64,000 bases of DNA from Platanthera guangdongensis (lineage: Eukaryota; Streptophyta; Magnoliopsida; Asparagales; Orchidaceae). Positions 22,843 through 34,840 of this stretch are shown one piece after another. Under the pieces are notes generated by a model. That model searched no databases and was not told where the DNA came from. It saw only the letters and a program-made list of their open reading frames with translations. The stretch lies in assembly GCA_039583875.1 (NCBI GenBank), contig CM077153.1, forward strand, positions 118,788,568 through 118,852,567, read 5' to 3'. Position numbers and translations under genes: made by a program. The first letter of the stretch is position 1. The number at the start of each line of letters is the position of its first letter.

Positions 22843-23870
22843 ATGGGATCAATTAGAGAACAACGTAGGAGATTTGGGCCGACGCATGAGCGACTTGATG
22901 AAAACGATCAAAACTCTCACCGCCAATGTGGTAGTATCACACAAGTCATGAACAGGTTGCGCAGGTCGGTTAATAATATCGAAGCAACCTTGCACGTCAA
23001 CCGAACACTTGCCCCAGTGGTCGAAAACGACCCGGTCCATCGGTCTCGGGAACTCGCACACCCGGACCCAGAAGCACATAACGAACCACGTCACCAACCC
23101 CGTTGGGATACGGGAATCAAGTTGGATGTAGGTAACTTTGAAGGGCGAATAGAGCCCGAGGGCTGCTTAGAGTGGTGCGAAAGGATGGATCGTTTCCTGG
23201 CTTGTAAGCAATTGCCCCAAGCTAGGCAAGTTGATTATGTCACACTTAGACTGAAAAGGTCCTCCCTAGTTAGATGGGGACAGCTAGATCAAACTAGATT
23301 TAATTTAGGCGTCCCCCAGATCACCACATGGGCAGAGTTTAAGGCGTAACTTCGAAAATGATATGTTCAACCCGATTATGTGCAGACTCTCTACCGTAGG
23401 TTTCACAACATACGTCAAGACAAGTTATCGGTGGATGAATATACGAATGAGTTCTTAGTCCTAGAGTCTCGCCTCGACCTGCGAGAGGATGATGACATGA
23501 CTGTTTCTCGTTATCTGAACGGGTTACGCTATTCCATCAGAGATCAGTTAGAACTCCTTAATTACAAGGACTTGGGAGAGGTGTCGAGTCGCGCGCGTAG
23601 AGTAGAAGCACTGCAGAAAAGAACATCTGGGAACAAGTCTACTGATAAGCCTCACCCAACTAACACTTTCACTCCTGCCGCACCCTCTCAACCAGTAGTG
23701 TCCACGAGCACCCCAGCACACCCTGCCCCTTCCTTTTCTGTGAAAGGAGGTCATAGACTCTAGACCTCAGCCTGAGACATTTAGATGCTTTAAGTGTATG
23801 AAGCCAGGTCATAAGTCTTCTGAGTGCCCGCGACGCCACTTCGCCGCTGTCATCAATCCTGAAAGTGGGT
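22843..23870 (+). pseudogene. Gypsy gag
   Basis: The reading frame starts at ATG 22843. It gives a retrotransposon gag core (GCLEWCERMDRFLACKQLPQ, KLSVDEYTNEFLVLESRLDL, VSRYLNGLRYSIRDQLELL), broken by TAA at 23347 and a nearby TGA in the same frame. After a frame change near 23760 a zinc knuckle CFKCMKPGHKSSEC follows (about 23784-23825). The product would be the particle protein. Confidence 0.85.
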
Positions 23871-26800
23871 ACGAACATGAGTATGAGGTATTTCTTAGTG
23901 ATTCCCGGACTAACCTAAACCCTGAGACTGAGTTAGAGAGTGAGTGTGAAGTTGAGGGAGAGCAGCCTGAACAGTTAGTGTGTGTTCTCCAACATAGTCT
24001 TCTAACTCTCAAGACTCATGCTGACGACGATTGGTTGAGCAACAATATTTTTCGTACCACCGCCCGCATACAGGGACAGTTCTGCTCCATCATCATAGAT
24101 ATCAGTAGTATGGAGAAATTAGTTTCTCAACGCATGGTAGACAAGCTGAAACTAAAGACAACCCCTAGGAAAACCCTATAGTCTGTCATGGGTCACTAGT
24201 AGCACTACCATACCTATCAGGCACCAGTGTCTCGTCGAAATTTCCATAGGCAGTACGTATCGTGATGCAGTCTGGTGTCATGTAGCTACTGTCGAGGTCG
24301 GTCAAATCCTATTAGGTCGACCTTGGCAGTAAATTAGGCACGTTATGCACGATGGTTTGAAGAACTCTCACTCCTTCGATCGCAATGGGCGCAAGATCGT
24401 TCTCCCTCAGAAGAATAGTCTTTTTTCCTAAAGCCCCAGAGAGCACTTCACCCCCTTCTACCACTGTCTTCGCGATATCCTTTCCCCCGCCACCATGTTA
24501 CTGACTGGTTCCCAATTTTAGGAGGAAATGAAGGATAGTGATGTCGTATATATGTTGTCAGGTATCGATTCCGCTCCCACTGCTTTAGACATCCCTAATA
24601 CAGTGTGTCCTCTCATTGACAAGTTCTCTGAGATTATGCCGGAGGAGTTGCTTGATCAGCTACCCCCGATGAGAGGTATACAACACTGCATTGACCTCAT
24701 CTCAGGAGTTAGCTTACCGCATTTACCTCATTATCGCATGAGTCCTAAAAAGCACAAAGAGATACATAAACAGGAGACCGATATGATTTCAAAGGGTGAC
24801 GTTAGGGAGAGTATGAGTCTGTGCGCCGTCCCCGCATATGTGTGGACAGTCGAGCGATTAATAAAATTACGATCAAATATCGTTTTTCGATTCTCCGATT
24901 GGATGACATGTTAGATATGCTTAGTGGATCTCGTGCATTTTCGAAGAGTGACTTAAAAACGGGTACCATTAGATTAGAATTCGATCTGGGGACGAATGGA
25001 AGAATGCATTTAAGACTAGAGAAGGATTATACGAGTGGCTGGTGATGCTTTTTGGGCTCTCAATTCTCCCAACACAATTATGCGAGTAATGAATCTAGTG
25101 CTTAGACCACACATAAGAGTTTGCGCAGTAGTGTACTTTGACGATATTTTGATTTATAGCATTGATCAGGATCAGCACATGATTCATCTTAGGCAAGTTT
25201 TAGAGTTCTTACGTAAAAATAAGCTATATATAAATTTGAAGAAATGCACGTTTTTGACTGATAGTCTGACCTACTTAAGATATATCGTTTCTTCTGAGGG
25301 CATTAGACTTGATAGAGAGAAGGTCAAAGCAATAAAATCATGGTCTAGCCCTAGGACGATTACGGAGGCTCGGGGATTTCATGGACTAGCATCTTTTTAT
25401 CGACGGTTTATTCGGAATTCTAGTGCATTGATCACACATGTGACCGACTGCTTGAAGAAGGTATTGTTTGTTTGGACTGAAGAAGTCGAACGCTCATTAT
25501 TGTTGGTTAAAGAGAGACTCGCGAGTGCGACCGTGTTAGCGTTGTTTGACTTTGATAGAATTTTTGAGTTTGATTTTAGTCAGGAGGGTCGACCTATTGC
25601 ATTCTTTAGTGAGAAGTGGAATGAACCGAAGACTAGATATTTCACCTATGACTTAGAATTCTACGCTATCGTTCGGGATCTCCGTCATTGGAGGCACTGC
25701 CTGATTCAACGCGAATTTGTGTTGAATACTGATTATGAAGCTCTAAAACATCTGAACTCTCAGAAGGAGATCGGACGTCACGCCAAGTGAGCTGCTTACC
25801 TGCAGGAGTTCACTTTCCATCTGAAGCACAAACCGGGTGTCACAAACTAAGTAGCTGATGCACTTAGTCGTCGCACGCATCTATTAGTTATACTACGGCT
25901 TACGCTACTGATCCTTTCTTTCGCGACATTTGGATCTCATGTCAGCATAGTGGGACTGATCCCACTACACAGTACGTAGTGAGTGAGGATTATCTGTTTA
26001 GGGGCACCTGCCTTTGCATTTGTGAAGGACCACTCAGAGAGACTTTACTTGGGGAGCTCCACTCATCTGGGTTAGGACACGTGGGCCAATCCAAATTGTT
26101 ATACCTTGTTGGTGCACGATATTACTGGCCCAATATGAAGCATGACGTCATCGAGTTTGTTAGGCATTGTATGACTTATCAGTGATATAAAGGGCATGCA
26201 CAAAACAACGGATTATACACCCCTTTACCGATACCTGAGCGACCGTGGGATGACATCTCAATGGACTTCATGGTAGAACTTCCTCGCGCTCAGAGGAAAG
26301 TTGACTCAATTTTTGTAGTAGTAGATCGATTTTCAAAAATGCCGCATTTTATTCCGTGTAAAAAACGTCTAGTGTTGTGCACGCCGCCGAACCTTTTTTT
26401 AAAGAAATCGTCAGATTGCACGGGATTCCTAGATCGATCACTTTTGATAGGGATACTCATTTCATGGGGTATTTTTGGAAAACAATATGGGCCTGATTAG
26501 GCACCAAACTCGAATTTAGCAGCGCGTATCACCCTCAAACTGATGGGCAGACTGAGGTCGTTAATAGGAGTTTGGGGGATCTTCTTAGGTGTTACACTGG
26601 GGAGAACCTGAAACAATGAGATCTTATACTGCCGCAAGCGGAATTTGCTTTCAATAATTATACTAATCGCTCCACGAATAAATCTCCTTTCGAGATTATT
26701 TACGGGTTCTCGAAACCGCGTATTCTTGATCGCCACTCCCTCCCGAATCGTGAACGTATTTCCGTTGATGCGCAAGCCCGTGTTGATTATTTAAAAGAAT

Positions 26801-27180
26801 TCCATAAAACTATTACTAATAAATTGCCAGCAAATTCTGAAAAATATAAATCTCTAGCCGATCGTTATCGCCGGGAGTTATACTTTTCAGAATGAGATTG
26901 AGTGTTTGCTTATTTTAGGAAGCAGAGATTCACTTCGGAAACTTACCATAAGTTACAGCAGAGGAAGTTTGGCCCTTTCCAAGTCCGAAAGCTCATCGGG
27001 GAGAATATCTATCTCCTAGATTTGCACGTTGAATTTGGCACCTCACTGATATTTAACGTGGCCGATCTAACGCCATTTTATGGAGATCCTCCTAGTTCCA
27101 GCCTGAGTCCGCCTACAGCGGCTCCAGAGATTCCAACCGACTTAGCCCCAGTACAGACGCCTACTACGGAGGAGATAGAT
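23871..27180 (+). pseudogene. Gypsy pol: protease, RT, RNase H, integrase
   Basis: The order is protease (IIIDISSMEKLVSQRMVDKL near 24090, where DSG would be expected), RT (SGVSLPHLPHYRMSPKKHKE, later VYFDDILIYS near 25135, catalytic DD kept), RNase H (GRPIAFFSEKWNEPKTRYFT, FVLNTDYEALKHL), integrase zinc finger (LLGELHSSGLGHVGQSKLLY, HCMTYQ), integrase core ([36 protein letters not shown]), and the C-terminal domain (KFGPFQVRKLIGENIYLLDL). At least five frame changes and several stops separate them. Confidence 0.88.
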
Positions 27181-27374
27181 TAGGTTCATGATGTACGAGA
27201 GTTTCATACTCGTCATGAGACTTACCAGCGCTACTTGATCTCCTGGCAAGGACGAGACATTACCGACAGCTTTTGGATCAGCACTGACGAGCTACACCGA
27301 CGACGCCCAGACCTCTCTCTTGCTCGTCTTTGCCAGTTCTCGCCGAGGTCGAGCTCTCTCAAGCTCGGGGGAAT
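27181..27374 (+). pseudogene. Chromodomain-like tail of gypsy integrase and polypurine tract
   Basis: Beyond a TAG at 27181-27183 the same frame continues as VHDVREFHTRHETYQRYLIS and WQGRDITDSFWISTDEL, the aromatic pattern of a chromovirus chromodomain, which in this group directs integration toward marked chromatin. The frame ends at the purine-rich GCTCGGGGGAA just before the right LTR. Confidence 0.75.
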
Positions 27375-28514
27375 TGATTCATCTGGCGACGCATCATAGC
27401 TTTTATTTATGCATTTTGTTTTATTTCATGTAATGGCATTTTTCTGTACTTTAGTTGTTGTTTTTTCGACCCAGCGGCTTGACCGGTCGTTGGGAATTTC
27501 AATAAAGAGGTCTAATATTATTAGTAATTGGAACGTAGAGGTAATCCTAAAGTTATTTAAGAAAACATATATTTATTTATACAAAAAACAAAATAATAAA
27601 TTGGAAATATCCTTTGGGAATATCCTCATTACCCCCAACGTGAGAAGTATTCGGAAAGAGTTTCAAATTAATTTGTGAGAGGTATTTGGAAAGAGTTACA
27701 AAATCAATTTTCGAAATAATGAATCTGGGAAATAATTGTATATGGAAAGAGCTTTATTATCATTTATAAAATCACCCTTGGAGAAATCAAAACGAAGAAA
27801 AAAATCGGACAGAGTTGGGAGCCTTCTTGTGCTTCCTGCTCATTGCTGATTGATCCCTCCCATCCCTAGGTTAGTTGGATTTTCCTACGCCGCACCAGAG
27901 GGGAAATACCTTCAATTTGCCGCCACCTCCATTCCGCAACCGTCGGCCCTGTGACTGCTGCCAAAGCCTTCTTCGCGCCCGCCGCCTACATTGACTCGTC
28001 AGGCATCGTCGATTTCATGAATCCTACGCGACGCCCGGTTCATTTGACCAGCGCCGTCGACTTCGATTAATTTCTACCGACTGCTGGTCAAGGTGTCCAT
28101 CCCGTATGTGGAGGGATAGGAGGGGTTACACTTCGCCGCCGTTACTTGGGTATAAACGTCTACTCCCTTGCATTAGTAAAATTTGTTTTTCAAATAAATA
28201 ATCTTTGTGCTTCTTGTTGTGTTTTTACTGCTCTTAATATTGTTTATACATAAGTTGTTGGCAATTCCATGCTTGCGGTCGTTTAATATCGTGGAGGGCT
28301 CAATCCAAACAAGCACTTATGACGTTACACTCGAGCGAGATTAGCGAACCTCCGAAAATTCAGAACGACGGCGTTGAATTGCTCGTGTGAAAATTTGATT
28401 TGACCGTTTGGCCCTCGTGTTTCTCAAAATCACAGCCCTAAATTTTATTTTATATCAAAATAATATTTGCCCAAAAAAATTTGTTTTCAAAACCCTAGAT
28501 TTGGGATTACATCA
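27375..28514 (+). repeat. Right LTR of gypsy element
   Basis: It starts TGATTCATC and ends GATTACATCA; 1,140 bp. The outer neighbour CTTCG belongs to the interrupted Sirevirus gag. Confidence 0.9.
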
Positions 28515-29026
28515 CTTCGAAGCATTAAAAATCTGTGAACCTTGTGTACATGGAGTCCACATCATCATCCGCATCCATCTGGAATTTTTCATATTCTGAC
28601 TTTAATTGAAAAAGTTTTGATTCCTTTACCTGCGAAGTACCTTTATGTATTAGTTCTAATAAACTACAAATATTATATGCGGACACAAACAGAGGTATGA
28701 TTAAACTCAGTTCTATCAAGTGCACAAAATAAAGGATTATAACTTTTGCATTATTCTTACATTTCAGTTTATTAGAATCATCTCACTTTTCTTTGGGTTT
28801 CCTAAAAGTTACTTCCACAACTACAATTGTAGGAGGATGGTAACATTTTTCTACCATAACCCAAACTGCTAAATCTAAAGTTATTAGATAATACACCATC
28901 CTAGTCTGCCAATAACTATAATCGGATATGATGAACAATGGTGTTCGACTAATCCCATGTCCCTCATTAAACGCAAGATCAAAATGCGTCAATGTTTCAG
29001 GTGATTCACATTATTAAAATAATCTC
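28515..29026 (-). pseudogene. Sirevirus-like gag, N-terminal part
   Basis: Just downstream of a primer binding site the minus strand reads EGHGISRTPLFIISDYSYWQ and later KESKLFQLKSEYEKFQMDAD plus DSMYTRFTDF, the start of a copia gag with the UBN2 domain. Frameshifts and stops are present. The frame is cut at 28515 by the gypsy element and continues at 21463. Confidence 0.82.
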
Positions 29027-29038
29027 GCTCTGATACCA
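29027..29038 (-). other. Primer binding site of third Sirevirus-like element
   Basis: TGGTATCAGAGC on the minus strand, two bases after the LTR end TCTAACA; exact match to the initiator Met tRNA site. Confidence 0.9.
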
Positions 29039-29040
29039 CT

Positions 29041-29299
29041 TGTTAGATTGTCAGGGGCTCATAAAGGAGGGTGAATAAGGGTTTTACCAAAAAAATTCAA
29101 CAAACATTAGATCCAAATATTGAAAACATTTATAGAAACTTGAAATAAAATCTTTAACGAAATAAAACAAAAAACATGATTTTATTCAACAATATTTAGA
29201 ATACAAAATCTGATTTCAATAACGCTAGAAATCAAAGGCGACGAATTTTACGCTTGGGTTTTCCATATTGACCATTTTCCTCAAGGACGGGTTCATCGT
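29041..29299 (-). repeat. Sirevirus-like 5' LTR, inner part
   Basis: The LTR end reads CAATCTAACA on the minus strand at 29041. This piece is separated from 34841-35879 by the copia element 29300-34840. Together, minus one duplicated pentamer, they make an LTR of about 1.29 kb. Confidence 0.85.
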
Positions 29300-29479
29300 T
29301 GTAAAGAATGGCCTCAAACCTTGTATATACTTCTTGAATGATCAATTACAAGTATGAATACATTTATATAGGAAGAGAGGAAGAAGAGAAATCCCAATCC
29401 AAGATGTGGGACAAATACAAAGAGAGAGAAAAGAGAAAAATGGGCCCTTAGATGGACCCTTACTAAGGATTTTCTAACA
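29300..29479 (-). repeat. 3' LTR of copia element 29300-34840
   Basis: In plus view it runs TGTAAAGAATGG to TTTTCTAACA. It carries an extra copy of about 12 bases around the CCCTTA direct repeat relative to the other LTR. Confidence 0.9.
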
Positions 29480-32400
29480 CTCGCTCGCAAGCTGGAGCGT
29501 ACAAGTCGTAGGCATCAAGCTTGGATAAAAATTGGTAGTATAGCGTCCGGGAGAGAGCTTTAGTCAGGATGTCAGCCACTTGGTTTGTAGCAGAGACATG
29601 CTCCAAATCTATCTTCTTTGACTGTACTTTTTCTCGAATAAAGTCGCAGTCAATTTCAATATGCTTTGTGTGTTTGTGAAAGACCGGGTTATTGGCAATA
29701 TGTACTGTAGCTTGACTATCACAAAATAGGGTCGTCGGTGATGAGAGACAAACACCCAAGTCTCCCAGAAGGCTCTCAAGCCAAGTTAACTCGAAAACAA
29801 CAGCAGCCACGACCCGATACTCGGCTTCAGCAGAAGAGCGAGCAACCACAGTCTGTTTCTTGCTACGCCAGGTTATGAGATGTCAACCGAAGTAGGTACA
29901 GAAACCAGATGTAGAACGTCTATCATCAATGGATCCTGCATAGTCAGCGTCAGAGTATGCAACAAGAGATAAGGATGTGGATGGCTTGTACACAGGCCCT
30001 TGTCCTGGAGCGTTCTTGAGATACAGAAGAATGCGCTCGACAGCTTGAAGATGAGATGTCCGAGCAGCATGCATAAATCGACTCACGACTCCCGCAGCAA
30101 AAGAGATGTCCGGTCGAGTAACAGTAAGATAGATCAATTTCCCAACCAAGTGTCTGTAGTATTCCGGATTCGTAAGCAGCTTATCGGAGTCAGAGTTGTG
30201 GGCCGAGAGCTTGTGATTAGCGTCCATAGGAGTATTTGTAGGTTTGCACCCAGAATAGCTGCCATCATGAAGGAGGTCTATACAATACTTCCTTTGGGTT
30301 AACACAAGTCCATCAGGGCGTCGAGCAACCTCAAGCCCAAGAAAATATCGAAGGTTACCAAGATCTTTAGCCTGAAAGACGGAGTTCAACTGTTGCTTGG
30401 TATGTTGTATCCCTGTAGTATCATTGCCGGTAATGAGCATATCGTCAACATAGACAAGTAGGATCACAGTTCCGGTTGACCGGTGTCGGGTGAAGAGAGA
30501 AAAATCCGTCGAGCTCCGAAGGAAGCCAATATCGCAGACTACCTTGCTAAATTTTTCAAACCAAGCGCACGGGGACTGTTTGAGATCATAAATAGATTTC
30601 TGAAGATGACAAACCCGAGACTCCCCCGTGGTCTCAAACATGTGAGGTTGGTGCATATAAACAGTCTCCTGCAGATCGTCGCTGAGAAAGGCGTTTTTAA
30701 CATTCAGCTGATAAAGAGGTCAATGATGATGAACAGCCAAATAGAGAAGGACGCGGACCGTGTTCAATTTGGTCACCGGATAGAAGGTTTCCTCATAATC
30801 AAGATCATGTTGTTGTGTAAAATCCTGGGCCACGAGACGGGCCATTAGACGTTCAGCTGCGTCATCCGCTGCATGTTTAACAACAAAGACCGACTTGCAT
30901 CTAACACAGTGTTCGCCTGCAGGAAGAGGAATCAGATCCCAAGTCTGGTTAGCCCAGAGAGCGCTCATTTCATCGTCCATGGCCGTCCGCCACCCCGGAT
31001 GTTGAAGCGCCTTCTACACAGTGTTAGGAATTGAAATAGAGGAAAGCGAAGTGGCAAAGGCGTAGATAGGTAGAATGAGCCGATGAAGAGAAACGTAGTT
31101 GGCCAGTGGATGGGCCGTAGAAGCAGGGGCCGGATCTGTCGTTGTCGGGGTGTCACTGGGAGCAGGGAGCTGGGGCAGGGAACCATCCTTGGAGCTGCGA
31201 CGAGTATAGACACGGATAACGGGTGAAGGAACTTTAGGGGGGGCAGGATAGAGGAGGAAGGAGATGACAGAAAGGAGGGCGTGATAGGTACAGCAGGCCG
31301 TGGAAGAGAAGGAGAGGAAGACGGGGTGGGGGAAGGTAAGTGGAAGGGCTGGTCTTCGCAGAAAGTGACATCCGCGGAGACGACCAACTTGTCATCCGAG
31401 GGAGAGTAGCAAACATACCCCTTTTGAGTATGGGAGTAGCCAACAAGCATATATTTGGCCGCCCGAGGAGCAATTTTGTCGGAGGGAGGTCCAAGAAGAT
31501 GAACATAACAAACACATCCAAAGACTCGCGGGGTGAGAGAGGTTGGGTTGGTAGTAGGATAGAGGAGTTGGATAGGAACGACAAAGTCAAGAACAGAGGA
31601 AGGTAGGCGGTTGATGAGATGACAGGTTGTGGAGACAGCAAAATTCCAATATTCGATCGGAACCTTCATTTGAAACATGAGGGACCGAGCAACACCGAGT
31701 AAATGACGATTCTTCCGTTCGGCCACCTCGTTTTCCTGAGGGGTATACGCACACGAAGTTTGATGGATTACGCCAAATTTGGTGCAGAGATTGGAGAAGG
31801 TGTGCCCCGTATACTCACGAGCATTATCAGTGCGGCTTATTTTGAGAGGGGTGGCGAACTGCGTACGCATCTCAGTTAAAAAGACACAAAACACAGATGT
31901 AAGTTCAGTACAATTATGCATTAAATATAGTCATGTAGTACGCGAGTAGTCATCAACGAAGGTTACAAAATAACGAAAGCCAAAGATATTAGGGACTTTA
32001 TAAGCGCCTCATACATCAGAATGAACTAAAGATAAAGGAGTACTACTCCTGGTACATGCAGGGGGGGAAGGTAGAACGATGTTGTTTGTCGTAGATACAA
32101 GATTCACAAGAGAACTTCCGTAAAGGAACATCAGGAAGAGCTCGCTTGAGAATCGGAAGAGGAGCATGCCCAAGGCGGCGATGTCAATCAATAGTGGAGA
32201 CGGCGGAGAGAAGAGTGGGTGGGATATCCAAGATGTAGAGCTCATTCAACATCTGCCCTCTACCAATGATACTCCGAGTGCGACGATCCTGCATAAGAAA
32301 GGAAGAGGGAGAAAAAGTTATGCAACAATCAAGGTCGTGCGTCAGACGACTAACATAAAGTAAATTGAAAGGAGATCCCGGAATGTGAAGAATCGTGGAA

Positions 32401-33601
32401 AGAGAAAGGGTCGGGGTAAGCTGGAGAGCAGCGGCGCCAGAGACCGGTAGAGTGTCACCATTGGCCACAGTGATACACGGGGGATGAGCCGTCTGGAGAT
32501 ACTGGGAGAGCTTCTGGGAGGTAATATGGTGAGTAGCACCGGAATCGACGATCCAGTGGGGGCTAGGAGACAGACAGCTTACACCTTCCGCAGAAAAAGA
32601 TGCAACTAAGCCGGAGGAGCGGCCCAGGGCACCCTGTAGTTGGTGGAGTTGGGTGCGGAGCTCATCAATATCTTGGCGGGTAGTGGACGTCGGATCCTGG
32701 GCAGAAGCCCCAGTGGGAGCAGGAGCAGCAAAGGAAGTAGCAGCGAGGTGAGGAGGGAACCCATGCTTGCTGTAACAGGTAGCCTCAAGATGGCCACCCC
32801 GGCCACAATATGTGCATTTTATAGACGAACATCCACCACGTCCGCATCCCCGAGACGGAGGTCGGCCCCCTCGAGTGGAAGATCCACGAGCAGGAGGGGG
32901 GTCGGAAGGAGAGGCTGTTGAAGAAGAGCAGGTGTAAAGCTGGAAGGAGCCTCAGTAGGAGACGTAACCCGAAGCAGCATGGAGCAAACATCAGGCAGTG
33001 AAGGAGTCGTCGTGGATGAAAGGATCTGGGCCCGAACCCTATTCAGGTGGGGCGGAACACAGGACATCATCATTGCGATGGTGACAGCCTCTTTCTGGGC
33101 TCGTTGAGTACCGAGATCCGTAGTAGGAGGCTGATGTTGAATCCAAGCCTCGGCCAGTGTCTTTGCCTAAGCAACAAATGAGATCATGTTGTCGGGAGCA
33201 CCAGGAGCAAGGTTCTGAAGATCGGAGATAATATCATATAGGTGTTAAAGACTGTTGTGCCCAGAGTAAAAGGAGTGGAGCTCCACCCACATTGTCTTGG
33301 CCGTGTCATGATACATGGCCATCTTAGAGGGCTCGGTGTCCATAGAGTTAAGGAGCCAATACTGGACCCGACCATCATCGCGAAGCCATTCATCGGAGGG
33401 AGAAGCGGGGGTAGCACGAGTCAAGTGGTGGAGAAAACCCTTCGTCTGCAGAACACGACGAACAGAGTGAACCCACTCGACGAAATTGTGTTTCCCAGTC
33501 AGAGAGATGGTAGTAATCCGTAGCTCATCACGGAGTTCGGAAGCCGTAGTAACCGCACGGTCCGACGGAGCAGAAGTAGCAGCGGATGCATCGGAAGCCA
33601 T
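29480..33601 (-). pseudogene. Copia gag-pol, frameshifted
   Basis: Gag begins at ATG 33601 (SELRDELRITTISLTGKHNF). A zinc knuckle CTYCGRGGHLEATC is near 32800, and the protease WIVDSGATHHIT near 32540 has its Asp. GAG-pre-integrase and integrase follow (NAREYTGHTFSNLCTKFGVI, AERKNRHLLGVARSL, 32250-31000). RT keeps YVDDMLITGND (about 30450). RNase H (29849-29480) ends with YDLYAPACERVLENP. At least five frame changes and stops divide the gene, while the younger relative at 41970-46106 is open throughout. Confidence 0.9.
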
Positions 33602-34659
33602 GAGGCTAACAGAGAAGGTCGAGCTTCTAGAAGAGAAACCGGGCGGCTAGTAGAAGAGGTCGGGCGGTCAGCAGGGTTTGGACCGGGCGGCAAGCAGGAG
33701 AAGTCGGGCGGCTTGGCAAAGAAGGTCGGGCGGCTTGGTAGAGAAGTCGGCAAAGGGAGTCGTCGCACGGTCACGGCGGACACACCAGCGACAAGGAAAG
33801 TCGCGACCTGGATAAGGCGAAGAGTAGAGGAGAGGCCGCTAGCGACAAGACAGGTCGCAGCAACTAGCAGGAAGCGGGTAGAGGAGAAGTCTGCACGGTC
33901 AAGGTAAATCTACCAACGACAAGGAAAGTCGCGACCAGAATGCGGCTAAGAAAAGAGCAGAGGCCACTAGCGACAAGACAAGTCGCAGCGACTAGTAGGA
34001 AGCGGGTAGAGGAGAAGTCCGCACGGTCAAGGTAAATCTACCAGCGATAAGGAAAGTCGCGACCAAGATGCGGCGAAGGGAAGAGGAGAGACAGCTAGCG
34101 ACAAGACAGGTCGCAGTGACTAGTGGTGAAGAGGGTAGAAGAGGAGTCCGCACAGTCAAGGTGAGTCCACCAGCGGCAAGGAGAGATGTCGCGACCTACA
34201 TGCGGACTAAAACGAGAAAGAGAGAGAATGAGGAACATGCAGCGACTTGAGAGAGGTCGCGACAAGCGGGAAGGTGGAGGCCGCGTGGAGAGCAAGGGAT
34301 AGAGGCCGCGTGGATAGCAAGATAGACAGGTCGCGCGGATAGCAATGGAGTGCGGACGGTCAGGGGAAGAAGCAAGAGGTGGACCTCACGTGTGAGAAAA
34401 GTTTATAAAAAAGAGAGAGGGTGGAGGAGGAGGAGGCAAGGAGGTCACAACAGAAGTAGAGATAAGGGGACAATGGCTACAGAAAGACAGGCCGCTCGAT
34501 ACTGCGGCTAAGCAAGAGAAGGGACAGGCTGCGCGGTCAGCCGGGAGACCAGGAGGTTTGCAAACAAACAGGCCGGCTAACCGAGCCCGGGCGGTTAGTA
34601 AAGATGAGATAGCGAGTAGTCGTGAATAGAAGACCAAACAGCCAAGGAGGAGACCGGTT
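33602..34659 (-). other. GC-rich repetitive leader of copia element
   Basis: Between the primer site and gag, words such as GGTCGCGAC, GCGACTAGT and AGGTCGCGCGG recur in irregular tandem copies (33770-34330). Open frames on both strands reflect this repetition and are not genes. Confidence 0.7.
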
Positions 34660-34671
34660 CCTCTGATACCA
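34660..34671 (-). other. Primer binding site of copia element 29300-34840
   Basis: TGGTATCAGAGG on the minus strand abuts the LTR at 34672, with one difference from the Met tRNA consensus. Confidence 0.9.
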
Positions 34672-34840
34672 TGTAAAGAATGGCCTCAAACCTTGTATAT
34701 AGTTCTTGAATGATCAATTACAAGTATGAATACATTTATATAGGAAGAGAGGAAGAAGAGAAATCTCAATCAAAGATGTGGGAAAAATACAAAGAGAGAG
34801 AAAAGAGAGAAAATGGGCCCTTACTAAGGCTTTTCTAACA
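34672..34840 (-). repeat. 5' LTR of copia element 29300-34840
   Basis: In plus view it runs TGTAAAGAATGG to TTTTCTAACA, 169 bp, with a few differences from 29300-29479, so the insertion is older than the intact relative. Confidence 0.9.

Larger units (their letters stand above)
21464..28514 (+). mobile_element. Ty3/gypsy chromovirus, full length but decayed
   Basis: This 7,051-bp element has two 1,140-bp LTRs (21464-22603 and 27375-28514), both with termini TGATN...CATCA. It has a Met-tRNA primer site (22607-22617), gag, protease, RT, RNase H, integrase and a chromodomain-like tail in the gypsy order, and a purine tract GCTCGGGGGAA before the right LTR. It lies within the gag of a Sirevirus-like element. 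The flanking five bases, CAAGA and CTTCG, do not match, so no target duplication is visible. Many stops and frameshifts make this copy inactive. Confidence 0.93.
29300..34840 (-). mobile_element. Copia element with short LTRs (minus strand)
   Basis: This 5,541-bp element lies in a Sirevirus LTR. Its LTRs are 180 bp (29300-29479) and 169 bp (34672-34840), with minus-strand termini TGTTAGAAAA...TTCTTTACA. Flanks are ATCGT and GTCGT, a target duplication with one mismatch. A primer site (34660-34671) and a GAG-PR-IN-RT-RNase H pol in copia order are present but broken by frameshifts. It belongs to the same family as the intact element at 41818-47197, with very similar proteins. Confidence 0.93.

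Noticed and set aside
23380..23763. Separate gene for the 127-codon ORF in the gypsy element
   Set aside because: It is in frame with the preceding gag ORF and continues the same gag domain after two nonsense codons.
31340..31606. Plus-strand ORFs opposite the copia integrase
   Set aside because: Shadow frames of the minus-strand pol; no motifs.
33713..34250. Arg-rich plus-strand ORFs
   Set aside because: Products of the repetitive leader of the copia element 29300-34840.
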